The notes beneath the pieces were generated by a model that was not told the origin of the DNA, searched no databases, and saw only the letters and a program-made list of their open reading frames with translations. A stretch of DNA of 64,000 bases. It comes from Heliocidaris tuberculata. Taxonomy: Eukaryota > Echinodermata > Echinoidea > Camarodonta > Echinometridae. The position numbers and the translations under genes are program-made. This document shows, one piece after another, positions 1 through 11,343 of this stretch; within the stretch, counting starts at the first letter, position 1; each line of letters begins with the position of its first letter. The stretch covers positions 26,157,587 to 26,221,586 of the forward strand of contig CM046836.1 of the NCBI GenBank assembly GCA_025618425.1. The letters run 5' to 3'.

Positions 1-297
1 TTATTATCTGGGCAATAGTTTGACTGGATTTTTGGAAAAACATAACTTGTGATGAGTAACTGTATTGTATAGCATAAGGTGAGTGAGAGGGAATTTGCAC
101 CTTATAGGTAATATCCTCAATGAATACCTGTTCTCCAAGGGGTAATCGTCCGTGGATAGTTGTCCGGGTGATGATTATCCTAGATTGGTAGTTGTCAGGA
201 TAATAGATGTGCGGGAAGTTGGTCAAGGGGGAAGTGGTCTGGATATGACCGAAAGCCTACTCCGTTAAACAACAGACAAAACTAAACCGGGATAGAT

Positions 298-466
298 AGA
301 CAATGAGAGAGAAAGAGAGAGGGGAGGAGAGGGACAAGAACAATAGTAAGAGAGGGGAGGGGTAGGAAAACTAGAGAGAGAGGATGCCCTAAATAGAGCG
401 AGAGTCAGAGAGGGGGGCAACGAGAGAGATATATAGAGAGGGGGCAAATAGAGCAGAGAGGAGAGA

Positions 467-536
<70 letters not shown>

Positions 537-560
537 AGAGAGAGGAGGACCAGACATGAA
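298..560. repeat. Purine-rich (GA)n low-complexity tract
   Basis: GAGA-rich DNA with a long pure (GA)n run around 481-530 and short GATA interruptions. The reverse strand is open in more than one frame only because it is almost all pyrimidine. The duplicate at 47377-47620 has a shorter pure run. Confidence 0.95.
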
Positions 561-1772
561 AGGTGAAGTAAAGGTAGATCGAGACTAAATTTGGCACCCT
601 TCACGGTCTCAACCACATCCGCCGTTTTGTATCAATGTTTTTGATTAGTTGAGGTAGACGGAGAACAATAATATGCGATTTAGTGGTTTCGCATTTGGTT
701 CAACATTATTATTCTTTTTAAAGAAATTAGAAATGCGTATGATTAATCAACTCTTAAGGATGATTGTTAGGAGGTTGTATGGTTCATAGGTTATCTGGTT
801 ATAGCATCGATGGCATGATGGAGGAGATAATTATCCTGGGTCAAGTTAGTGCGCTAGGGCTCGCAAGGAAGGCACTTCTAATAATGGTCAACTCTTAATC
901 CCATGGTTGAGACTGAAAACCGTAAGTCCTCTGGTGAAAGCTTGCAAACAAATAGTAATTATTTAACAAGCACTTATGTAATCAAATCAATGGATAGATA
1001 TTATCGAGAGATCATGCTCCAAAAATATTGGGAGAAGAAGTACAAGAATAAAAAAAAGGTAGAGGTATCACTGTTTATGGCGGCCACACACAAGTATTTT
1101 GACCATCAGAAGGCAACTTATAATGCCTCGAAAAGAGCAACTCCATGCCTGACATGATTCCATCCCATCCCCTTAAATTACAAAAGATACAAAGTGTAAC
1201 ATCGAACCTACTAAATAATAACTGGTATCATGGGTATGCTGTGACTTTAATATGTTTCATCTTTGAAAATGACTTCTGAGAATGACCTCGGGGCATTCTT
1301 ACTTTATTCGCTTCCGTCTTCGATTTTACCCTTTGATAGTATTGATAAAGGTATCTGACGTGTGCATGATTAGTATTTCCTTATCTCTATGGTGATGTCT
1401 TTTCACTAGTCTTCATTGTTACGCTCAACATGAGTTTGGAAAGCTGAAAAAACGTTTGTCATTATGTAAGCACGCTGATGTTGTGAACACTGTGTGTAGG
1501 TTGAATGGCCGACTTTAAATACGGTAGGGTATGAAACACAAAGCCTAAGAAGTACACGTCAGCCCCAAACCATGATATACATTGTGGTGGGTGGTGGTTA
1601 CATGCCAATTTCATGCAAACAATATGATTTGCTTGAGTACTACATTCCATGTATTCACAATAAATAATAACTAGAAGTTTTAGATTGAAAGAAAATCAGT
1701 AGGCGTTTCTTATTCAAGTTCTAGGTCCTCTGAAAAAAAAAATTAAGCATTTTTTAAACACAATTCCATTTC

Positions 1773-1774
<2 letters not shown>

Positions 1775-1835
<61 letters not shown>
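1775..1835. repeat. (AT)n microsatellite
   Basis: About 30 AT units inside the left duplication copy. The matching tract in the other copy is roughly twice as long and is interrupted by GTGTGTA. Confidence 0.97.
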
Positions 1836-1836
<1 letters not shown>

Positions 1837-2879
1837 TTCCCTTGCCTTTTTTTATAACACATTTTGTCTCTCTATCTGACGCATTGTTATATGGCTCATG
1901 AGGGCATTTTCTATTTTAATTTTGTAATTAGGACATGCGAGTTGATTATTCTTGGTCTTCGACATTTGTTGCCAAAATCTAATTGTAGGACTATATAAGT
2001 TATTACTGCATACATGAACTGCCTTAACAGCTTAAAATGGTTGTGTTTCATTAGTTCATAGAACTGAATCAGAGGCATATCACTTGATAGGGGTCTATTG
2101 AGACAGTATAGAAATAAGGTAGAAGAGCCAAATTCAAGATGACTCTGAGATTTTTAAGAGTGCGGTAATAGAGATATATCATGTCAATGTTTTGAAACCA
2201 CTACTATTCATCTTAGCAAATATTCAATATTTGCCCAGCAAAATCGTTGTGTGTCTTGTGCCTTCGACAGATAGGTAATGTGTGGAGGAAGCGATGGGAA
2301 CAATGCACAGACGAGGGCAATGGAATTCAGACATGACGAAAAGGAAATATATGTACATTTAATCCCTTTCTCTTGCTTTCATTGTTTGGCTGAGGGTTAC
2401 AAGAAGTAAATACAGGGTAAAGGTGTACCACGTATAGCTCTTCTGAGGGAAGGGCGGGACTGTGTTTGTTCCCAACGTCATCTTCCTTGGAGTTCACATT
2501 TATTTGTGTAAAAGAACAAATCAACAATAGAAGAAAAGCTTGAATTTGAGTGGAATACTCAATGTGATGAGAGATAGGTCTACGCGTAACTTAGGGTCTG
2601 ATGTAATACAGTATTAAAGGAAGAAACGTTTTCTTTTAATAAAAGAATGTAATATTTCTGATTTGTAAGCTCCTTGCGTCTTTTACCAGCCTCTGTTTGA
2701 AGTGATTTTACCCCTCCCAGGTGAAATGAATTTAAGACTTGAGTGGCGCATATCATTTTACAAGTTAGTCGGAGACTTAAACTCCAAAATGTTGACAAAC
2801 TTTTAAGCCATTTCTTGCCAAAGTCGTAATACCATGCATTTGAAGAGCAATCCTTTTCAGCAGACATTCTTCTTTGATT

Positions 2880-3770
2880 CTTTCTAATAATATGGAAAAA
2901 AATGAGAAAATTTACAAATTATTTTCACGTCTACCAATTAACCTCAAACTTCTCTTTTAAAAACAGTAGCACAAAGTCATATAAGCGTCCCTATGGCATT
3001 CAACATTGGTCTTGAGAAAGATGTTAGTGGTTATAGTGACATAATATTTTTAAGGTTCAAAGTTGATTTGTTTCTCCCCTTTTGTGTGCAGTTTAATCAA
3101 ATACTTTCCATCGTCCCTATTTCTAATGGATTTGCTGGTGGTATGCAAAAGGACGTTTAATGTACCTCCAGTGAAAAAGAATGGAAATATCATCAAAAGA
3201 TTGGGCCATTATTATATTCTTTTCTGCTTCTATTCCGTGATTGTCACAGTCAAGTTTGAATGCGCTTCGGCAGTTTAATATCAGGTTATTATCATGGCTT
3301 CCGGTGCGTGGGAGAAAACATTTTATTGGCTATTGGCGCCCAGGATAAGTCAAGAAATTATGCTTGTCTTGATCAGAAACTGCTATCAACTAAAGGTAAA
3401 CCTGGGCCAAGAGAGACGGCTGTAAATAATATGCCTCATTGACAGGAACGTCTAGAAATCTGATACTGTTTCACGATGTACAGATAGCGCGTGAGTCGTA
3501 AGCCAAAGTTAATGATGCAGACTAGAGGCTAACGACACCTGCTCCCAATGCAATTTATCCAAGACTCGATTAAGATTGGCCCTGCATGAAGCTAGTTTTT
3601 AGTTTTTTCAATCAATTTTCACTGTAAACGAAACCAGCTCAAAGTAATCTTTATGATATTCAACGTGCAGTAGGTAGGCTGCTTAAGCTAGCAAAATATA
3701 AACAAACTTACGTAAACTCACTGAAAATCACGAAACTACTCTGCACATAAAGACCATAATGTCAACGGCC
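2880..3770. other. Non-coding AT-rich DNA in the duplication
   Basis: No gene supported. Short ORFs around 3063-3442 differ between the two copies by stop-changing indels near 3280, which argues against coding function. The stretch between 560 and 2880 is likewise without a supported gene. Confidence 0.6.
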
Positions 3771-4335
3771 AATCCAACCTTTGCAAAAAGCTTATTTGTG
3801 TTAAAGCAGAAAATAAGAGAAAAGGGATGGTGGAAGTTTGAAAGGAATCGGACAACGAACATGAAGAATAAAAAAGTTATGAATGTTTGAAAAAATGAGC
3901 CCACTACATCTGTACGAATCTCAAATTGGCAATTTGGTGAATCGATTGTGACGTATTCACGGTCAACTCTCCCATTTGTCCTACACCAAAATATCATTAA
4001 ATTCGCCTGAGCGCATTTTCCCTCGGGGAAGTACTCAAATTATATAGTAGGTAGCACAATGTCATAGGTCTTCCAAAAAGAAAAATATCCTACAAACAAA
4101 GTTATACATTTTGAGAAAAAAAGTGGTGTGTTGGAGCGAGTGGGGGAGTTGACCGCCGCTACATCACAATGATCGTACCTATTCGGTCAATTTGAAATTC
4201 CCATATGTATAGTGATTACAACTTTTGAAAAATCACAACTTTCTCATTGTTTGTCCCGTTTTGCCATACTTTTACCAGTCTTCTTCTCTGACTATTCTGC
4301 TTTCACACAAATCAAATTATTACAAAGGTTGGATT
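3771..4335. mobile_element. Dispersed foldback element, family FB-A, copy 1
   Basis: The ends are inverted copies. AATCCAACCTTTG at 3771, followed by a GTGT-AAAGCAGAA motif, is mirrored by TTCTGCTTTCACAC and CAAAGGTTGGATT ending at 4335. Internally, GGTCAACTCTCCCATTTGTC is mirrored by a TGGAGCGAGTGGGGGAGTTGACC-type arm around 4133. A central segment contains CCCTCGGGGAAGTACTCAAA. Related copies occur at 50868, 26614, 19180, 10022 and 10873. It has no coding capacity and looks non-autonomous. Confidence 0.8.
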
Positions 4336-4424
4336 GCGCCCTTTAAGCATAATATGCTCGAAATATTAGCTCGATTTCTTTTTTATTTCTTTCCTAATTA
4401 CCCAGCTAATTTTCTGCCAAAATT

Positions 4425-7400
4425 GAAGTTTTTTATTCTATTGAAATTCCAAATTATTAGATATGGGGGCGCTTGAAGTGGCCCCGCTAACTCAGATTTT
4501 CTTTAAATCTCTTTAAATTTCACAGAAATGATCTTTGCTAGATATCTCATCGAATTAGGGGTGCACATTGGTGCACAGAAAGGGATAAAGGGGTCTATGG
4601 AGCCCCCAAACTCGTAAAAATATTCACCGAATTGAAGTTTTTTATTCTATTGAAATTCCAAATTATTCGACATGGGGGCGCTCGAAGTGGCCCCGCTAGC
4701 TCAGATTTTCTTTAAATCTCTTTAAATTTCACAGAAATGATCTTTGATAGATATCTCATCGAATTAGGGGTGCACATTGATGCACAGAAAGGGATAAAGG
4801 GGTCTATGGAGCCCCCAAACTCGTAAAAATATTTACCGAATTGAAGTTTTTTATTCTATTGAAATTCCAAATTATTCGACATGGGGGCGCTCGAAGTGGC
4901 CCCGCTAGCTCAGATTTTCTTTAAATCTCTTTAAATTTCACAGAAATGATCTTTGATAGATATCTCATAGAATGAGGGGTGCACATTGATGCACAGAAAG
5001 GGATAAATGGGTCTATGGAGCCCCCAAACTGGTAAAAATATTTACCAAATTGAAGTTTTTTATTCTATTGAAATTCCAATTTATTCGCAATGGGGCGCTC
5101 AAAGTGGCCCCGCTAGCTCAGATTTTCTTTAAATCTCTTTAAATTTCACAGAAATGATCTTTGATAAATATCTCATTGAATTGGGGGTGCACATTGATGC
5201 ACAGAAAGAGATAAAGGGGTCTATGGAGCCCCCAAACTCGTAAAAATAGTCACCGAATTGACACTTGATACGGCGGAATTCGCAAATTATTCGACAAGGG
5301 GGCGCTTGAAGTGGCCCCGCTAACTCAGATTTTCTTTAAACCTCTTTAAATTTCACAGAAATGATCTTTGATAGATATCTCATCGAATTGAGGGTGCACA
5401 TTGATGCACAGAAAGGGATAAAGGGGTCTATGGAGCCCCCAAACTCGTAAAAATATTCACCGAATTGACACTTGATAAGGTGGAATTCCCAAATTATTCG
5501 ACAAGGGGGCGCTTGAAGTGGCCCCGCTAACTTAGATTTTCTTTAAACCTCTTTAAATTTCACAGAAATGATCTTTGATAGATTTCTCATCGAATTATTG
5601 GTGCACATTGGTGCACAGAAAGGGATAAAGGGGTCTATGGAGCCCCCAAACTGGTAAAAATATTCACAGAATTGAAGTTTTTTATTCTATTGTAATTCGA
5701 ATTCATTCGTCATGGGGCGCTCAAAGTGTCCCTGCTAGCTCAGATTTTCTTTAAATCTCTTTAAATTTCACAGAAATGATCTTTGCTAGATATCTCATCG
5801 AATTAGGGGTGCACATTGGTGCACAGAAAGGGATGAAAGGGTCTGTAGAGCCCCCAAACTCGTAAAAATATTCACCGAATTGAAGATTTTTATTCTATTG
5901 AAATTCCAAATTATTCGACATGGGAGCGCTCGAAGTGGCCCCGCTAGCTCAGATTTTCTTTAAATCTCTTTAAATTTCACAGAAATGATCTTTGATAGAT
6001 ATCTCATAGAATAAGGGGTGCACATTGATGCACAGAAAGGGATAAATGGGTCTATGGAGCCCCCAAACTGGTAAAAATATTTACCAAATTGAAGTTTTTT
6101 ATTCTATTGAAATTCCAATTTATTCGCAATGGGGCGCTGAAAGTGGCCCCGCTAGCTCAGAATTTCTTTAAAGCTCTTTAAATTTCAAAGAAATGATCTT
6201 TGATAAATATCTCATTGAATTGGGGGTGCACATTGATGCACAGAAAGAGATAAAGGGGTCTATGGAGCCCCCAAACTCGTAAAAATATTCACCGAATTGA
6301 CACTTGATAAGGCGGAATTTCCAAATTATTCGACAAGGGGGCGCTTGAAGTGGCCCCGCTAACTCAGATTTTCTTTAAACCTCTTTAAATTTCACAGAAA
6401 TGATCTTTGATAGATATCTCATCGAATTAGGGGTGCACATTGATGCACAGAAAGGGATAAAGGGGTCTATGGAGCCCCCAAACTCGTAAAAATATTCACC
6501 GAATTGAAGTTTTTTATTCTATTGAAATTCCAAATTATTCCACATGGGGGCGCTCGAAGTGGCCCCGCTAGCTCAGATTTTCTTTAAATCTCTTTAAATT
6601 TTAGAGAAATGATCTTTGGTAGATATCTCATAGAATTAGGGGTGCACATTGGTGCACAGAAAGGGATAAATGGGTCTATGGAGCCCCCAAACTGGTAAAA
6701 ATATTTACCAAATTGAAGTTTTTTATTCTATTGAAATTCCAATTTATTCGCAATGGGGCGCTCAAAGTGGCCCCGCTAGCTCAGATTTTCTTTAAATCTC
6801 TTTAAATTTCACAGAAATGATCTTTGATAAATATCTCATTGAATTGGTGGTGCACATTGATGCACAGAAAGAGATAAAGGGGTCTATGGAGCCCCCAAAC
6901 TCGTAAAAATATTCACCGAATTGACACTTGATAAGGCGGAATTTCCAAATTATTCGACAAGGGGGCGCTTGAAGTGGCCCCGCTAACTCAGATTTTCTTT
7001 AAACCTCTTTAAATTTCACAGAAATGATCTTTGATAGATATCTCATCGAATTAGGGGTGCACATTGGTGCACAGAAAGGGATAAAGGGGTCTATGGAGCC
7101 CCCAAACTCGTAAAAATATTTACCAAATTGAAGTTTTTTATTCTATTGAAATTCCAATTTATTCGCAATGGGGCGCTCAAAGTGGCCCCGCTAGCTCAGA
7201 TTTTCTTTAAACCTCTTTAAATTTCACAGAAATGATCTTTGATAGATATCTCATCGAATTAGGGGTGCACATTGATGCACAGAAAGGGATAAAGGGGTCT
7301 ATGGAGCCCCCAAACTCGTAAAAATATTCACCGAATTGAAGTTTTTTATTCTATTGAAATTCCAAATTATTCCACATGGGGGCGCTTGAAGTGGCCCCGC

Positions 7401-7900
7401 TAGCTCAGATTTTCTTTAAATCTCTTTAAATTTCACAGAAATGATCTTTGATAGATATCTCATCGAATTAGGGGTGCACATTGATGCACAGAAAGGGATA
7501 AAGGGGTCTATGGAGCCCCCAAACTCGTAAAAATATTCACCGAATTGAAGTTTTTTATTCTATTGAAATTCCAAATTATTCCACATGGGGGCGCTCGAAG
7601 TGGCCCCGCTAGCTCAGATTTTCTTTAAATCTCTTTAAATTTCAGAGAAATGATCTTTGGTAGATATCTCATCGAATTAGGGGTGCACATTGGTGCACAA
7701 AAAGGGATAAAGGGGTCTATGGAGCCCCCAAACTGGTAAAAATATTTACCAAATTGAAGTTTTTTATTCTATTGAAATTCCAATTTATTCGCAATGGGGC
7801 GCTCAAAGTGGCCCCGCTAGCTCAGATTTTCTTTAAATCTCTTTAAATTTCACAGAAATGATCTTTGATAAATATCTCATTGAATTGGGGGTGCACATTG
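4425..7900. repeat. Tandem satellite, ~208-bp monomer, ~16.7 copies
   Basis: Monomer starts can be read at 4425, 4634, 4843, 5052, 5260, 5467, 5674, 5882, 6091, 6299, 6506, 6715, 6923, 7130, 7338, 7547 and 7756, a period of 207-209 bp. Each monomer carries CAGATTTTCTTTAAA, ATTTCACAGAAATGATCTTT, the near-palindrome GTGCACATTGATGCAC and GGTCTATGGAGCCCCCAAAC. Three monomer types are visible. Type A has GAAGTTTTTTATTC and ATGGGGGCGCTCG. Type A' has CAATGGGGCGCTCAAAG. Type B has ACACTTGATAAGG and ACAAGGGGGCGCTTG. The last copy is cut off inside GTGCACATTG. No ORF spans a monomer. Confidence 0.98.
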
Positions 7901-7993
7901 TTACCACCATCATGTAGGAGACACAACAATTAATAGGGTTGATGCCACATTTTATCAGCCCGATATGCTGTTGTGCCTCCTACATATTGGTAA
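7901..7993. mobile_element. Short hairpin / MITE-like element
   Basis: It begins where the satellite stops. TTACCACCATCATGTAGGAG plus ACACAACA is mirrored by TGTTGTGCCTCCTACAT and ATTGGTAA, giving an imperfect stem of about 25 bp with a ~40-nt loop. It is either a tiny MITE or a foldable RNA; no further evidence. Confidence 0.55.
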
Positions 7994-9430
7994 TGAGGAT
8001 ACCCTAATCATGGCTGCGTAATACATGGCATTACATGATAATACTGCACCACCATTTTTTTCCCCTAAATTCTTCTTTCATGGCTCATGCATGGCGACTA
8101 TTAACAAAGGTGTGACCATGGCATAAGGACCTGCAAACCCCATAATGTAGCAAAGATGAAACCAACTGCTGATATAAAGATATTTTTCTCATACTCAAAT
8201 AGAAAGAAACATAAGATAATCTTTTACTATTATAGTATTATAATATCTCTTCAGCATAATTTGGGGGTCTCAATAACTTCATCACAACAGGATATGTCTT
8301 GTACAGTGGATGTTAGTGGGTATTAACAATGCATGGTAAAGTATTGAATTGCTTAATTATACTTGTGTATTTTATCATTAATTAAAAAATATGTTGCTGA
8401 TTTATTTTGTATCTGCAGTTCCACATATCCTATGTATTTAGATACAGCATGTGAATTGAGGGTTATCCTGCTGTGGACTTGTTGATCGATACAGAGTGCA
8501 TAACAAAATGTTAATTGTGCTTTAATACATGATATAAAATCACAATCAAGATTGTTACAAAATGATTCAGCAGAGATATTAAAGACGTTGTTTACCTTCG
8601 CAGAAGCTTGGTTAAAATCATTCTGAACTTTGATGTTTATTGCAGATAGTATAATTGTTCAGATGGATCCAAAAACACCCAGGAATGCAACAAAATTTAA
8701 CTTTGTGCAGTAACTTTTGAGAAATCTTTGACTGAAATCGCTATTTGACTAAAAGTCACAAATGGAGATGGTCATTGATATATTTTTACCTTTTGGAAGC
8801 AGATACAGAAGACATTTGGAATCTTGCAGCTCAGATTTGTTAAGCAAGTCTTTAAGCAAGATTTGAGCCCATATTTGGTACAATTGATCATTAAATTCAT
8901 ATAGATTTATATTCTCTTATTTGGATTTCTGATAAGCAGTTCATTGGATTGGCAACAGTTTTATTTGAAATTGTCATTTATTTAATTCATTTAAAATTAA
9001 TGAAATCTTTAATTTTTGTGTTGTGCAATATCTCAGTTTATGAAGTACAATATATTAGTGTATGTAATAATATATACCATACAAAATAACAGTTGGAAAT
9101 TAGGCCTTATTTTCCTCCAGACTGAATCTGTTCCGTCTTCAGCAGTTGACGAAATTTTAAAATGTTAAAATTAGGCATAATTTGAAAACATCAATCATAA
9201 AATTGCAATGAAAGATTGTTAAGAGTATGTATAGACATTCTTAAAAACAATGTATACTAGATGTGTTCCACAATTTGTATTCAACAATGTTAATTCAAGT
9301 AATTGAATCTTTACAGTTTTACTGTTTTGAAATCAGCTCACCTGATAATAAAGTGCTTGCTGATATTACTTCTGATTTCCTGTATGAATTGATTTGTGTG
9401 CCAAGCACTATTTTCACATTGTAGATAAGG
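7994..9430. other. AT-rich intergenic DNA, nothing recognised
   Basis: No ORF, repeat array or RNA gene is supported here. Confidence 0.5.
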
Positions 9431-9499
9431 TAACAGTACAGTAGGTATTTGTTTATGCATGACAAACGCATAATCATACACAACAAATTACTGCACGAC

Positions 9500-9835
9500 A
9501 AATTAATTGTATTAAAAAATCATTCTTTGCATGACAAATGAATTTTGATGCATGACAAATTAATTTTTGTGCACTACAAATTAATTTTGGTGCACTACAA
9601 ATTAAATTTCTTGCATGACAAATGACAAATTTAAATTTGTCAAATAAGACCCTTTTTCATGACAAATTAAAATTTGTCACACAAGACCCATACATGATAA
9701 ATTATAATTTGTCACACAAATTTGTCAAGTAAGACCACACGCATGACAAATTATTTAACAAGTTATTAGTTTGTCAAATAAGACCACCTGTATGACAAAC
9801 TTTAATTTGTAAATTGACAAATTAATATTTTCAGT
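9500..9835. repeat. Degenerate GACAAATTAA / AAATTTGTC array
   Basis: A motif like GCATGACAAATTAATTT recurs at irregular spacing of about 15-60 bp. Many copies are followed by the inverse (AAATTTGTC, AATTTGTCA) and by CAAATAAGACC. The array is therefore a mix of direct and inverted units able to form many small stems. Confidence 0.8.
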
Positions 9836-9840
9836 GTTTA

Positions 9841-9977
9841 TAATAAATGAAAAAAATAAATGTGTAAGTACTGGCTATTTGTCTATGTGGTAGTGGGTCC
9901 TTGATTATTATTTTTATTTCATTTATTTATTATTATTATTTTTTTTTTTGACAAGCTTATTCTATTGCCCCATTTAC
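9841..9977. repeat. Direct repeat R, copy 1
   Basis: About 135 bp, from AATAAATGAAAAAAATAAAT through GGTAGTGGGTCCTTGATTAT to CTATTGCCCCATTTAC. It is repeated almost exactly at 11206-11343. It is followed by poly(C) and poly(A) runs. Confidence 0.9.
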
Positions 9978-10021
9978 CCCTCCCCCCCCCCCCCCCAGTC
10001 TTACATTAAAAAAAAAAACAG

Positions 10022-10240
10022 TTTGGTCATTGTGTGTTGGAACAAATGTGAGATGTTGTCCGCCACTAGATTGCAGTTACCTTCCAAATATTTCAAAAAT
10101 TCCTACTATTTATTGTGATAACATCTTTGAACATGTTATAACTTCCTTAACATTCAAGGGCTTTGTTCAAACTTTCAAACTGCTTATCAGATCTTTCTGC
10201 TTTCCGTCAGTGCAAGCTAAAACTGAATTTCAAATAAAAT
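10022..10240 (+). mobile_element. FB-A half-element, copy S1
   Basis: Contains TTTGGTCATTGTGTGTTGGA, a variant of GGGAGAGTTGTCCGCCACTA, and downstream TTCAAACTTTCAAACTGCTT. This matches the right arm of the FB-A family. The left arm is absent, and the upstream flank is poly(A). Confidence 0.75.
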
Positions 10241-10780
10241 TGTTTTTGTGTGAAGATAAAACTCATTGAAAGATGCAACTGTTCCATTTTAAGTGGTGGT
10301 AAGCATTTATCCTTTATTTCGTTACCGCGAAACAGTGAAATATGTGTGACGTACATAAGTAAAAAAAAAAAAAAATGATTCGAGAATATTCTTAGAAGTT
10401 TTGAATGAAAACAAAGACTGATGTGATTTATCCAACTTCAAGATTAATTGTTTTTTAATAGGTTAATTAATGTACTTTTATTTTCAATTCCCAAATGAAT
10501 ATAGAGATGATGTGGTAACAAAAATAGGAGTAGTTCTTATAACTTTTTGGCATGCATCTTTATCTTTTAAGAATCTTTTAAGTCACCTGATTTGTTTAGC
10601 AGGATACTGTAGCATTACCTTATTTTAAAAAAGCGCAACATTGAAATGACTAGTCACATTGCTCTTGTATTTTCAAAACTCTTTTTGTTTTCTATTTTAC
10701 ATTTGAATTACATATATGCATTTAATTATAATCTCCGTCGAAAGGTTTAAGTTGGGCATCTTCGTATCTATATATAAATA
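10241..10780. other. AT-rich spacer, nothing recognised
   Basis: Sequence between the two FB-A half-elements, with no gene or clear repeat. Confidence 0.45.
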
Positions 10781-10781
10781 A

Positions 10782-10786
<5 letters not shown>

Positions 10787-10846
<60 letters not shown>

Positions 10847-10854
10847 TTTTTTTT
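10787..10854. repeat. (AT)n followed by poly(T)
   Basis: About 21 AT units followed by about 25 T residues. Confidence 0.97.
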
Positions 10855-10872
10855 AGGTAAAAAAAAATTAAG

Positions 10873-11050
10873 TTTGGTCATTGTGTGTTGGAACAAATGG
10901 GAGAGTTGTCCGCCACTACATTGCAGTTACCATCCAAATATTTCAAAAATTCCTACTATTTATTGTAATAACATCTTTGAACATGTTATAACTTCCTTAA
11001 CATTCAAGGGTTTGGGGGTTTTGTTCAAAGATTCAAAATGCTTCTCAGAT

Positions 11051-11052
<2 letters not shown>
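10873..11052 (+). mobile_element. FB-A half-element, copy S2
   Basis: Nearly the same sequence as 10022-10200, including TTTGGTCATTGTGTGTTGGA and GGGAGAGTTGTCCGCCACTA. It is preceded by (AT)n-poly(T) and ends in a (TA)n tract. Confidence 0.8.

Positions 11053-11098
<46 letters not shown>
11053..11098. repeat. (TA)n microsatellite
   Basis: A pure TA run that terminates FB-A half-copy S2. Confidence 0.97.
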
Positions 11099-11101
<3 letters not shown>

Positions 11102-11205
11102 TATACACTTTTTTTCTTGCGGGGGGGGGGGTGTATTCGTTTAACATTACTTTGCCTTTTTATATGAGTGCATTAGCCCATTAATTTTAGATGCCACATT
11201 TTGCC

Positions 11206-11343
11206 TAATAAATGAAAAAAATAAATGTGTAAGTACTGGCCATTTGTCTATGTGGTAGTGGGTCCTTGATTATTATTTTTATTTTATTTATTTATTTTTT
11301 TAAATTTTTTTTGGTGACAAGCTTATTCTATTGCCCCATTTAC
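11206..11343. repeat. Direct repeat R, copy 2
   Basis: Near-identical to 9841-9977. Together the two copies bracket two half-copies of family FB-A, giving the order R-S-S-R. Confidence 0.9.

Larger units (their letters stand above)
1..4424. repeat. Segmental duplication, left copy
   Basis: This stretch aligns nearly base for base with 47080-51524, in the same orientation. The window opens inside it, so its true left end is not visible. Differences are scattered substitutions, microsatellite length changes, a 4-5 bp indel near 1143 and about 28 bp around 1710-1737 that the other copy lacks between two CAAG/AAG motifs. No convincing gene lies in it: the longest shared ORFs are frameshifted between copies or sit in purine repeats. 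The right end coincides exactly with the start of the 208-bp satellite. Confidence 0.95.

Noticed and set aside
265..616. Leu/Ser-rich minus-strand ORFs at the window start and at 47344
   Set aside because: Artefacts of the (GA)n tract read on the reverse strand.
903..1157. 84-codon ORF conserved in both duplicates
   Set aside because: The second copy has one extra A in a run near 48120 and is frameshifted, so there is no coding constraint.
4425..7900. Regularly spaced repeats as a CRISPR array
   Set aside because: The whole ~208-bp unit is repeated, with no unique spacers, and the DNA is eukaryotic.
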